This document shows positions 51,054 through 59,288 of a stretch of 64,000 nucleotides of DNA, piece by piece. A program made the translations under genes and the position numbers. The notes under the pieces are model-generated. The model saw only the letters and a list, made by a program, of their open reading frames with translations. It was not told the DNA's origin and searched no databases. The stretch is taken from contig CAYFJC010000001.1 in the NCBI GenBank assembly GCA_964343355.1, forward strand, positions 5,816 through 69,815, read 5' to 3'. Position 1 is the stretch's first letter. The number at the start of each line of letters is the position of its first letter. The DNA is from MED-G78 sp964343355 (lineage in GTDB: Bacteria; Pseudomonadota; Gammaproteobacteria; Magnimaribacterales; D2472).

Positions 51054-53420
51054 ATGAATAAATTAAAAGCCACCCTAGCGCTGCTATTTGTTGCTACTAC
51101 TGGAGTAACTTTTGCTCAAGAAGTTGAAGAGATAATAGTGACAGCTAATAAAAGTGAACAAACAGTTCAAGAAATACCTATGAATATTTCAGTGATTACC
51201 GCTGGAGATATTGAAGATCGTGGCATTTCAAATCCTGAGGATTACTTGAGGACCCTTGCTGGTGTCTCAACGCCTGGAGGAGATTCATTTTTTATTATTA
51301 GAGGTTTAAATACTTCTGCTGCTCAAAGAAGTTCCGGAACAACCAATGTTTACACTGATGAAGTTAACATGGCTATGGTAAATATTTTTGATGTTGAAAG
51401 AATTGAATTACTTAGAGGACCTCAAGGAACTCTTTATGGCTCTAATGCTATTGGTGGAACTTTAAGATACATAACTAAAAAACCAGATCCTTCTGGTTTT
51501 GATGCTTCGGTTGAGTTTATAGCTGGTAGTAAAAAGTTTGCCTCCAAAGCTGTAAAAAATCTTAACGCAATGGTTAATATTCCATTAGCGGATAATTTAG
51601 CTATGAGAGTTATTTCTACTTCATCTTTTGATCCTGGAATATATCAAAATGTTATGACTGGCAATAAGTCAGTTGGTGATGAAAAAGATGAACAAAAAAC
51701 TGCGACTTTGGGTTATATGGATGGTCCTCTTAGTGTCATGGTTAGGTATAGTGAAAAATCAAGAAAAGATAATGGTGTTCAGGAAACAGGAAACTCTTCC
51801 AAGCCAGGCTCAGCAGATGTTTATGACCCAAATTGTACTACAGATCTTTCTTATTTCTATAACTGGGATGGCTTACCTAATTGCTCAAGAGTAGCTTCAA
51901 TAGCAGCAGAGATTGGTGTTGATACATCTGGCTATAATCCTCTTTTATGGTTTGCAGATGCAGCAGATGAGATTGGAATGACTGATATGAGCATGCTTGC
52001 AACAACAATTACTTACGACTTTGATATGTTTACAGCCACATTAGTTAAATCAAGTTCTGAAACCAATGTATTTGAAAAAACTGAATGGGGAAGAATTGAT
52101 ATGGATGACCTCTACAGTTCTCCACTATATAACGTTTCAACTAATGAGAGAGATACCACTGAATTAAGGATTTCTTCGAATCCTGGAACTATTGAATGGG
52201 TTGTTGGTTATTACAAGGATGAAAAAAGAGGCCTACCTGGTAATAGACAGGATCAATTTGGTATAAGCGATGCAGCATACGATTACATAGCAAATATAAT
52301 TATGGGCTACACAGGCTCAGCACCAACAGAATACCTTCCTTGGCAGAATTATAATCCTGGATATCCTGGATGGGATAATTCAAGGCTATATTATGGTTTT
52401 TATAGTTATGGTGATTATGCTGATGAAGAAGCATTTTTTGGTCAGCTTACTTACAACATGGATAAATTTGAATTCACTGCAGGAATAAGAGATTACGAAT
52501 TATCTGATGGATTTAAAGGAGAAAACTATGGTGTTTTTTACGAAGGTGAGTACGCTTGTGATGATGTAGATCAAACAGGGCCTGATGGCATTTCATGTGG
52601 TCAAGAGTCAGGATCTGAATCAGATTCAAGACCTAAATTTACAGCTAGTTATATGCCAAATGATGATCTTACTTTTTTTGCAGTAAGCTCAGCTGGCTAT
52701 AGAACTGGTGGTAATAATGCTGCTTTACCTTATTTTTGTGCAGAAGACCCAGAGGCAGCTAGTTCATTTAAGAGAAGGTACACATCTGACAAAGCTGAAA
52801 ATACTGAATTTGGTGTTAAAGCTAGAGGTAATGGTTTCTCTATAAATGCTACATATTTCCATATTGATTGGACTGATATTCAGATTATTGTATCTCCAGC
52901 ATGTGGTTGGAGTTACTACTTCAATGGAGCTGAAGCAACCTCGCAAGGTATAGAGTTAGATGTATCTTATGCCTTAGCTGATAATTTATATCTAGACTTT
53001 ACTGGAAGCTCAATGACAGCGGAAACAAATACTGACATTGTTAGTTTAGGAGCATCTAAAGGAGACAGGTTACCAAATACAGTAGAGAAGCAATACAACA
53101 TTGGTCTTACCTATGAATACTCATCACCATTAATGGGGCTAGCTTCATTTGTAAGAGCTGATTATCTTTACTACGGCGATAGTTTTGCTACTTTTGAACA
53201 AAGCGAAAGTATGTTTTCTCCTGATTACACTAAACTTAATATTAACTGGGGTATGGAGATAGATGAGAATAATAGTATTCAGTTATCTATTGATAATGCT
53301 ACTGATGAGAGAACTGAAGCCTTTAAGTATTCAGTAAGCTCACCTAGCTGGAGACCTAGAGATTATATGCAGTGGATACCACCAAGAAGTGTTACTTTTA
53401 GTTATAGATATAACTATTAA
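51054..53420 (+). CDS. TonB-dependent outer-membrane receptor 2
   Basis: 788 residues from ATG 51054, placed by the Shine-Dalgarno TTGGAGA and the signal peptide MNKLKATLALL... ending 'TFAQ'; an upstream TTG at 51042 lies inside that Shine-Dalgarno. The TonB box 'EEIIVTANK', the plug ('GPQGTLYGSNAIGGTLRYITK') and a C-terminal barrel ending 'VTFSYRYNY' with terminal aromatic are all clear. Four cysteines lie in external loops. The layout fits the large receptor class that marine gammaproteobacteria use for glycans, lipids or siderophores; the ligand is unknown. Regulation by the sigma-54-like promoter and palindrome is inferred. Confidence 0.93.
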   Translation: MNKLKATLALLFVATTGVTFAQEVEEIIVTANKSEQTVQEIPMNISVITAGDIEDRGISNPEDYLRTLAGVSTPGGDSFFIIRGLNTSAAQRSSGTTNVYTDEVNMAMVNIFDVERIELLRGPQGTLYGSNAIGGTLRYITKKPDPSGFDASVEFIAGSKKFASKAVKNLNAMVNIPLADNLAMRVISTSSFDPGIYQNVMTGNKSVGDEKDEQKTATLGYMDGPLSVMVRYSEKSRKDNGVQETGNSSKPGSADVYDPNCTTDLSYFYNWDGLPNCSRVASIAAEIGVDTSGYNPLLWFADAADEIGMTDMSMLATTITYDFDMFTATLVKSSSETNVFEKTEWGRIDMDDLYSSPLYNVSTNERDTTELRISSNPGTIEWVVGYYKDEKRGLPGNRQDQFGISDAAYDYIANIIMGYTGSAPTEYLPWQNYNPGYPGWDNSRLYYGFYSYGDYADEEAFFGQLTYNMDKFEFTAGIRDYELSDGFKGENYGVFYEGEYACDDVDQTGPDGISCGQESGSESDSRPKFTASYMPNDDLTFFAVSSAGYRTGGNNAALPYFCAEDPEAASSFKRRYTSDKAENTEFGVKARGNGFSINATYFHIDWTDIQIIVSPACGWSYYFNGAEATSQGIELDVSYALADNLYLDFTGSSMTAETNTDIVSLGASKGDRLPNTVEKQYNIGLTYEYSSPLMGLASFVRADYLYYGDSFATFEQSESMFSPDYTKLNINWGMEIDENNSIQLSIDNATDERTEAFKYSVSSPSWRPRDYMQWIPPRSVTFSYRYNY

Positions 53421-53436
53421 AAACTCAGGTTAATTT

Positions 53437-53468
53437 AAAAATGCTGGTTAGTACCAGCATTTTTTTTG
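53437..53468 (+). terminator. Intrinsic terminator of TonB receptor 2
   Basis: AAAATGCTGGT and ACCAGCATTTT form an 11-bp stem with a short TAGT-type loop and a run of eight T on the plus strand. The A-rich other side may also stop cysS transcripts on the minus strand. Confidence 0.88.
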
Positions 53469-53472
53469 TCTA

Positions 53473-54879
53473 CTAAATACTCTTCCAGATAGTTCCAGAA
53501 GAAGTATCCTCTATTTCTATTCCCATAGAGCTTAGCTGGTCTCTTATTAAATCAGCTGATTTAAAATCTTTATCAGCTCGGGCTTTATTTCTAGATTCAA
53601 TTAATTCATCTATAGCTTCTGGATCGATAGTGTCTTCAGTTATACCAATTTTTAACCAACTACTTGGATCTTCTTGAAGTATCCCTAATATATTTCCAGA
53701 TGATAAAAGACTAACCTTGATATCCTTCTTTTCATCATCTGTTTTACTAGAAATATCACCAAGTAAGGTATTTAATTCCATCAAGACTTTTGGTGTATTG
53801 AGGTCATCACAAAGGGCTTCAATAATATTGCTAGGAGGATTACTTAAATCGGCCTCACCTAATTCTACATTCTCTAAATCTCGGAGGATCCTATACATCT
53901 TATCTAGTAATTTTTTTGCCTGATGTAAGATTCCATCATTCCAATCGAGACCTTGTCTGTAATGAGATGATAACAATGCTAAACGAAGAACTTCTCCTGG
54001 GTAATCTTTTATAAGGTCATCCACTAATAGAATATTATTTAAAGACTTAGACATTTTTTCACTATTAACTGTAACAAAACCGTTATGCATCCAGTAATTA
54101 GAATAAGAGTTAGGATTCTCTATATCAGCACTAGAGCAGCAACTCTGTGCAATCTCATTTTCATGATGAGGAAAAGTAAGGTCTCTTCCACCGCCATGGA
54201 TATCAAAAGGTAATCCTAAGGTTTTTTCAGACATTGCTGAGCATTCTGTATGCCAGCCAGGTCGACCAAAACCCCAAGGTGAATCCCATCCTGGTTGATC
54301 TTTCGAGCTAGGCTTCCAAAGTACAAAATCTGCTGGATCTTTTTTAAATGGAGCAATTTCAACTCTACTTCCTGCTATTTGCTCATCTCTATTCCTGTTT
54401 GATAAGAGTCCATAATTTGGGTATGAAAGAACATCGAAAAGAACGTGACCTTCTCTTTCATATGCATGATCTTTGTTTATCAAGTCTGAAATTAATTCAA
54501 TCATTTCTGGAATATATTCAGTAGCTTTAGGTTGGATATCTGGAATTAGAACTCTAAGTTTTGCCATATCAGTATTATAAATATCTGCATATTTCTCAGT
54601 AATATCTTTAAAAGGAACATTGAGTTTATTTGCAGCATCAATAATTTTATCGTCTATATCAGTAATATTTGATACGTAGGTCACCTTTGGGTATAAATGT
54701 CTAAGAAGCCTTACGAGATTATCAAAGACTACTGCCATTCTTGCATTGCCTATATGAGCAAAATTATAAACAGTCGGACCACATGCATAAATTTTTATAT
54801 GCTCAGGGTTTAAAGGCTTGAACTCCTCTTTTTTACCAGAAAGAGTATTATGTATTTTCAGTATCTGCACTATTTGCAC
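53473..54879 (-). CDS. cysS: Cysteinyl-tRNA synthetase
   Basis: 468 residues. The HIGH motif is 'CGPTVYNFAHIGNARM', the zinc/cysteine site 'WHTECSAM' and 'HGGGRDLTFPHHENEIAQ', and the KMSKS loop 'EKMSKSLNN'. The helical and anticodon domains follow, with the linker 'ESRNKARADKDFKSADLIRD'. It charges tRNA-Cys. The annotated ATG overlaps maf by 32 bases; an in-frame GTG at 54870 or a start nearer 'LKIHNTL' is equally possible because no Shine-Dalgarno decides. Part of folE-maf-cysS. Confidence 0.95.
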   Translation of the reverse strand: MQIVQILKIHNTLSGKKEEFKPLNPEHIKIYACGPTVYNFAHIGNARMAVVFDNLVRLLRHLYPKVTYVSNITDIDDKIIDAANKLNVPFKDITEKYADIYNTDMAKLRVLIPDIQPKATEYIPEMIELISDLINKDHAYEREGHVLFDVLSYPNYGLLSNRNRDEQIAGSRVEIAPFKKDPADFVLWKPSSKDQPGWDSPWGFGRPGWHTECSAMSEKTLGLPFDIHGGGRDLTFPHHENEIAQSCCSSADIENPNSYSNYWMHNGFVTVNSEKMSKSLNNILLVDDLIKDYPGEVLRLALLSSHYRQGLDWNDGILHQAKKLLDKMYRILRDLENVELGEADLSNPPSNIIEALCDDLNTPKVLMELNTLLGDISSKTDDEKKDIKVSLLSSGNILGILQEDPSSWLKIGITEDTIDPEAIDELIESRNKARADKDFKSADLIRDQLSSMGIEIEDTSSGTIWKSI

Positions 54880-55513
54880 CAGGTTCTATAGCTTCTAGAT
54901 TTATTATATCAAGTTCTCTTAGCTGATTGAGTAATGGAAGAAGGGGCATCCCTCTTACTGTATATGAAGATCCATCTACTGATTTAAATAAATTACAGCC
55001 GAGTGATTCAAATTTATAAGCACCTGCAGCACCAATAGGATCTTCTGCTTGAACATAATTAATTATCTCTTGATCTGAAAGTTCGTGCATTGTCATGGTT
55101 GCATACTCTGAATACTTCCATACAGGTTTATTATTTTGATAGATACAAATACCACTGTATTGAAAATGAGAAGTACCAGAAAGTTTTTTTAGATTATTAA
55201 TTGCATTTTCTTGAGTTCCAGGTTTATCAAATATTGTATTGTTATGAATACACATCTGATCTCCACCAATAACAAACGCTTCAGGAAACTGAGAACTAAC
55301 TGCCGATGCTTTAGCTTCTGCTAATGCAATAACCTGCTCATTAAAGGGCAATGAGCATATTTTTTCTTTTAAGATAGATTCATCAACATCAGAAGTAACC
55401 ACTTTAAAGTTTACACCTGCATCTTCAAGCATAACTTTTCTGCTGGCTGAGCCAGAAGCAAGAATGAGAGGCTTTTTAGTTTGAATAAATAAAGAAGCAG
55501 ACCTATTGGTCAT
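54848..55513 (-). CDS. maf: Maf-family nucleoside triphosphate pyrophosphatase
   Basis: 221 residues, with 'LILASGSASRKVMLEDAGV' (the Maf SxSxR motif), 'ALAEAKA', and 'VIGGDQM' for the metal-binding loop. Maf proteins hydrolyse modified or non-canonical NTPs and limit their incorporation. Which of the two bacterial Maf subtypes this is cannot be settled. Its ATG overlaps the folE stop (TAATG) and its end overlaps cysS, so the three genes are translationally linked. Confidence 0.88.
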   Translation of the reverse strand: MTNRSASLFIQTKKPLILASGSASRKVMLEDAGVNFKVVTSDVDESILKEKICSLPFNEQVIALAEAKASAVSSQFPEAFVIGGDQMCIHNNTIFDKPGTQENAINNLKKLSGTSHFQYSGICIYQNNKPVWKYSEYATMTMHELSDQEIINYVQAEDPIGAAGAYKFESLGCNLFKSVDGSSYTVRGMPLLPLLNQLRELDIINLEAIEPGANSADTENT

Positions 55514-56106
55514 TAACTTGAAGCATTACCAGAAGCTATTAAGTTCATAAACTCAGCTCTTGTTTTAGGGTCTTGTTTAAAGAGACCTAACATTCTGCTA
55601 GTCACTGTACTTGCTTCTGTTTTATGAATACCTCTGGTTGACATACATTCGTGTGCAGCATCTATAACCACTGCAACTCCTCTTGGCTGAAGAACTCTTT
55701 CAATAGTATCGGCAATTTGAGCAGTCATTGTTTCTTGCGTCTGAAGGCGTTTCCCAAATATATCAACTACTCTGGCTAATTTACTTATACCTACAACTCT
55801 TTTGTTTGGTATATAACCAACATGAGCTATTCCTATAATTGGAACCATGTGATGTTCGCAATGAGATTCAACTCGAATATTTCTTACAATAACCATTTCA
55901 TCATAACCCTCAACTTCTTCAAAAGTTTTAGCTAGGGCCGCTTCTGGGTCAATATTGTAGCCTTCAAAAAACTCAGTATAAGATCTTACTACTCTATCTG
56001 GGGTTTCAAGTAATCCTTCACGAGTTGGATCATCTCCAGCCCATGAGATTAAAGTTTTAACTGCTTCCATTGCTTCTTCTTTAGTAGGCCTGATAGTATC
56101 TGACAT
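55513..56106 (-). CDS. folE: GTP cyclohydrolase I
   Basis: 197 residues. The zinc ligands are in 'ESHCEHHMVPI' and 'AAHECMSTRGI', and 'GYIPNKRVVGISKLAR' and 'RLQTQETMTAQIAD' are family motifs. It converts GTP to dihydroneopterin triphosphate, the first step of folate synthesis. It is the first gene of folE-maf-cysS, with a 94-base AT-rich upstream region where no clear promoter was singled out. Confidence 0.96.
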   Translation of the reverse strand: MSDTIRPTKEEAMEAVKTLISWAGDDPTREGLLETPDRVVRSYTEFFEGYNIDPEAALAKTFEEVEGYDEMVIVRNIRVESHCEHHMVPIIGIAHVGYIPNKRVVGISKLARVVDIFGKRLQTQETMTAQIADTIERVLQPRGVAVVIDAAHECMSTRGIHKTEASTVTSRMLGLFKQDPKTRAEFMNLIASGNASS

Positions 56107-56200
56107 ATTTTTTCCTAAATGTGTATTCTGTTTGATGCCATTTTATCTGATATGAGATTAAATAAAAGTCTAAATTGCATACCTTGGCTAATAATTTATA

Positions 56201-57166
56201 TTAAATAAGGTTTTTAATAGGTTTTTCATTAATAATATTTAACAGATTTTTACAAAATAATTCATTCATCCTGATAATTGCATGTAATGAATGAGCTGAA
56301 TCATGAGAGGAAATATAACAATTATCAGCATCCCATAAACCCGATTGATTGGGTAACGGCTCTACTTTAGTTGTATCAAGTGCTGCGCAGGCTATCTCAC
56401 CTGAATTTAGCGCTTTTATTAGATCATCTTCATTTACTGCATTTCCTCTGCCTACATTAATAAACATAGCTGTATCTTTCATTAACGATAAAGTTTCTTT
56501 ATTTATAATATTGTCATTTTCTTGGGAAGATGGAAGGCAGGCAATAACAAAATCTGCATGCGGTAGAAGCTCTAATGTTTTATCTGGGTGCTGAACTGAG
56601 TCTGCAAAAGCACATTCAAAAGTGGAGCGCTTAGTTGCAGTTACATTCATGCCAAAGCTTTTAGCTAATCTTCCAACTTCTTGACCAATACCACCATAAC
56701 CAAGAATTAATATGCTTTTGTAGGTAAGCTCACCATCTCCACCCCAAGCCTCCCAATTAGTGTTTTTTTGTAATTCAATATGTTTATCAATTCTTTTAGT
56801 CCATCTAAGCATTTGAGCAAAAACATAATTAGCAATAGGTATTGCATGAATACCACTAGCATTTGCTACTTTTGCATTTGTTTTAAGAATATTCTGAATA
56901 AGTGGGCTATCGGTACCAGCATAACCGGTTTGGATAAAATCCATTTGTTCACAAAGTTTAATAAGTGGTTTTGCTATATCTGGATTTAAATCAGCCGCAA
57001 ACATAAATTCATAAGTGAGAAAAAAAATATCACATTTTTCTATACCCTTCCATGAAGGGTTTGCAGGGTTATTGGGATCAATTGAAATTAATTCTATAGA
57101 AGGATCAACTTGTTTTATTTGATCACCAAAGAATTGCTTTGTGTTATTAGATACTAGAACTTTCAT
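56201..57166 (-). CDS. D-isomer specific 2-hydroxyacid dehydrogenase family protein
   Basis: 321 residues. The NAD-binding motif is 'ILGYGGIGQEVGRLAKSFG' and the catalytic-loop region 'NVGRGNAVNEDDLIKAL' with 'ALDTTKVEPLP'. The catalytic His is in 'SSHDSAHS', and the usual catalytic arginine before it lies in 'FINVGRG'. It reduces a 2-keto acid or oxidises the D-2-hydroxyacid; the substrate is unknown. It lies 2 bases after the enoyl-CoA hydratase gene, so the two probably act in one catabolic route. Confidence 0.88.
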   Translation of the reverse strand: MKVLVSNNTKQFFGDQIKQVDPSIELISIDPNNPANPSWKGIEKCDIFFLTYEFMFAADLNPDIAKPLIKLCEQMDFIQTGYAGTDSPLIQNILKTNAKVANASGIHAIPIANYVFAQMLRWTKRIDKHIELQKNTNWEAWGGDGELTYKSILILGYGGIGQEVGRLAKSFGMNVTATKRSTFECAFADSVQHPDKTLELLPHADFVIACLPSSQENDNIINKETLSLMKDTAMFINVGRGNAVNEDDLIKALNSGEIACAALDTTKVEPLPNQSGLWDADNCYISSHDSAHSLHAIIRMNELFCKNLLNIINEKPIKNLI

Positions 57167-57168
57167 AA

Positions 57169-57864
57169 TTAATCTGTGTCGATGTTCATGCTAATTTGTT
57201 GCTCAACCTTAAATCCAGCTTCTATATCAATAGGTTCAATTGCGTTAAGAGATTTTTTAGCCAAAACTAAAGAATGTCTTTCTTTGCCCGCTATTGTTTC
57301 TGCTAATCTAAAAGCAGCCTCATGAAGTTCCTCTATAGAGTCATGCAAAGATGTAATTGCGCCATATTTATTTGCCTCTTCAGCAGAAATTGGTTCACCA
57401 GTTAAAATCATCTGCCTGACAATATTTGAAGGAAATAATCTTGTCATATGCGCTGCACCTACTACGACCCTAAAGTTAATACCCGGAAAACCAAAATAAG
57501 CATCCTTCGAAGCTAATATAAAATCACCGGATGCAGGAATAAAAACTCCAGCACCTAAAGCATAACCATGACAGGCTGTAATTACTGGAATATTGCACAT
57601 ATGAATGCTTCTTGCTGCTTTCCAAAGATGATCCATTAAAGTGGGGACTAATTCAATATTGTCTCTAGTTTCAGCTTTATCAGCACCACCACAAAAACCC
57701 TTACCTGAAGCTGTTATAACTATAACGTTTACTGATTTATCTTCAGATAAATCATTTATAATATTACAAAGATTGAGCCATTGAGTTGAATCAATTGCAT
57801 TAACTGGGGGGCAATCGATATTAATTTTGGCAATTCGTCCTTCTTTAGTATGATGAATTGGCAT
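57169..57864 (-). CDS. Enoyl-CoA hydratase/isomerase family protein
   Basis: 231 residues, a little short for the crotonase fold (~260). The oxyanion-hole segments are 'GKGFCGGADKAETRD' and 'CHGYALGAGVFIPASGD', and 'FGFPGINF' is the following conserved stretch. One catalytic glutamate position seems replaced by Gly/Val in 'NFRVVVGAAHM', so the exact reaction (hydration, isomerisation or cleavage) is uncertain. It is the first gene of a two-gene unit with the 2-hydroxyacid dehydrogenase. It is divergent from the MBL-fold hydrolase with 40 bases between. Confidence 0.87.
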   Translation of the reverse strand: MPIHHTKEGRIAKINIDCPPVNAIDSTQWLNLCNIINDLSEDKSVNVIVITASGKGFCGGADKAETRDNIELVPTLMDHLWKAARSIHMCNIPVITACHGYALGAGVFIPASGDFILASKDAYFGFPGINFRVVVGAAHMTRLFPSNIVRQMILTGEPISAEEANKYGAITSLHDSIEELHEAAFRLAETIAGKERHSLVLAKKSLNAIEPIDIEAGFKVEQQISMNIDTD

Positions 57865-57904
57865 AAAGCTCCTTAATTTTTAATAAAGTATTTTAATTGT
57901 AACA

Positions 57905-58555
57905 ATGTCAAAGATAAAAGCATTAATAAATCCTGTAACTCCCTTTCAGCAGAATGCTCCAATAATTTACTGCACTGAAACAAGAAAGTGTGCATTTGTA
58001 GATCCAGGTGGAGATCTAGAAATCTTGCTTGAAGCTGCAAAGCAAAATAACTTAATACCTGAAAAAATTCTTTTAACACATGCTCATATCGATCATGCTG
58101 GAGGTGCTCATGAGCTTTCAAGAATTCTTAATCTCAAAATAGAAGGTCCTCATAAAGATGATCAATTTCTAATAGATACTATTGAAGAGCAAGGGCGGAT
58201 GATGGGAATACCAGCTAAGAAATTTATTCCTGATATTTGGTTTAAAGATGGTGATCAAGTAAGTGTTGGTAACTTAATATTAGATATTTATTTTTGCCCA
58301 GGACACACACCTGGTCATATAGTCTTTGTTCATAAAGATTCAAAATTTGCAGTTGTAGGAGATGTTTTATTTAGAGGATCTATTGGAAGGACAGATTTAC
58401 CTGGCGGCAATCATCAAGATCTGCTTAATTCTATTACAGCTAAGTTATGGCCACTTGGCAATGATATCGAATTTGTTTGTGGCCATGGGCCTGGATCAAC
58501 TTTTGGACAAGAAAGGCTTGATAATGCTTTTGTATCAGATAGAGCTTTGAGCTAG
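57905..58555 (+). CDS. MBL-fold hydrolase, glyoxalase II-like
   Basis: 216 residues. The zinc motif 'THAHIDHAGG' (THxHxDH) is near residue 60, with 'CPGHTPGHIVF', 'VGDVLFRGSIGRTDL' and 'CGHGPGSTFGQE' as the other metal-binding and family segments. It resembles the YcbL-type single-domain relatives of hydroxyacylglutathione hydrolase. It probably hydrolyses a thioester such as S-lactoylglutathione. The stop codon overlaps that of the convergent barrel-protein gene by 4 bases. Confidence 0.9.
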   Translation: MSKIKALINPVTPFQQNAPIIYCTETRKCAFVDPGGDLEILLEAAKQNNLIPEKILLTHAHIDHAGGAHELSRILNLKIEGPHKDDQFLIDTIEEQGRMMGIPAKKFIPDIWFKDGDQVSVGNLILDIYFCPGHTPGHIVFVHKDSKFAVVGDVLFRGSIGRTDLPGGNHQDLLNSITAKLWPLGNDIEFVCGHGPGSTFGQERLDNAFVSDRALS

Positions 58556-59247
58556 AAAGTTAACCTAAAACCAATTTCAAAAGAGCTATCAAGAACATCG
58601 CTTGAGATAACTTTAATGTTTACAGCTGAATGCTTGCTAATATTAAATACTGCCTCTGCTCCAAATTTTCTATCCGTCTCATTGTTTAAGATAATTGAGA
58701 CCTCTTGAGTGCAAACATCACCTTCTGCGCATTCAAAGTATGCAATTTCAGTTTCTTTTGAGAAGTCAGCAAAAATTTTACCTTCCCATGCATTACTATT
58801 ACCGAATCTAATTCCTGCGATAACATTTGCTTGAGCGTCATCTTCAGAAAATTTATTAATGTCATTCTCTAAACTTGTAGATTTAACACCAACCTCTGCA
58901 TAGATATCTAAAAAATTTTCGATGCTAAAAGACACACCTTTTGCAGAAACTGAATTTAAAATATCTCCTATACCGACGTGAGCACCAACTCTTACAGAAT
59001 TAACTACTTTGTCATAAGTTTCAGAATCTAGATCTACACCATCAGCTCTTCTTTCTGCAACTGCATACAATGGCCCAGGAAGAGCCAAAGAAGCATTAAA
59101 AGCAATACCATCATCTTCTGCACTAATAAGACTAAATCCAAAAGACGTGTATTGATAATCGTTTGTATCTCTTCCAAACCTACCCTCTTCTGCAGCTGCT
59201 GCAGAAAATGATAATGTGGCAATAAGAACTAAGTAAATGTTTTTCAT
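58552..59247 (-). CDS. Predicted outer-membrane beta-barrel protein
   Basis: 231 residues. The signal peptide ends 'AAAAEEG', and the mature protein is made of alternating amphipathic strands, ending in 'GFRLTF', the C-terminal aromatic signature of outer-membrane barrels. One pair of cysteines ('YFECAEGDVCTQ') probably forms a loop disulfide. No family was recognised. It lies 41 bases downstream of the CotH-type lipoprotein gene and is probably co-transcribed with it. Confidence 0.7.
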   Translation of the reverse strand: MKNIYLVLIATLSFSAAAAEEGRFGRDTNDYQYTSFGFSLISAEDDGIAFNASLALPGPLYAVAERRADGVDLDSETYDKVVNSVRVGAHVGIGDILNSVSAKGVSFSIENFLDIYAEVGVKSTSLENDINKFSEDDAQANVIAGIRFGNSNAWEGKIFADFSKETEIAYFECAEGDVCTQEVSIILNNETDRKFGAEAVFNISKHSAVNIKVISSDVLDSSFEIGFRLTF

Positions 59248-59288
59248 GTATAGATTATATCTTGATTATTGGATTAAAAGAATCTGTT

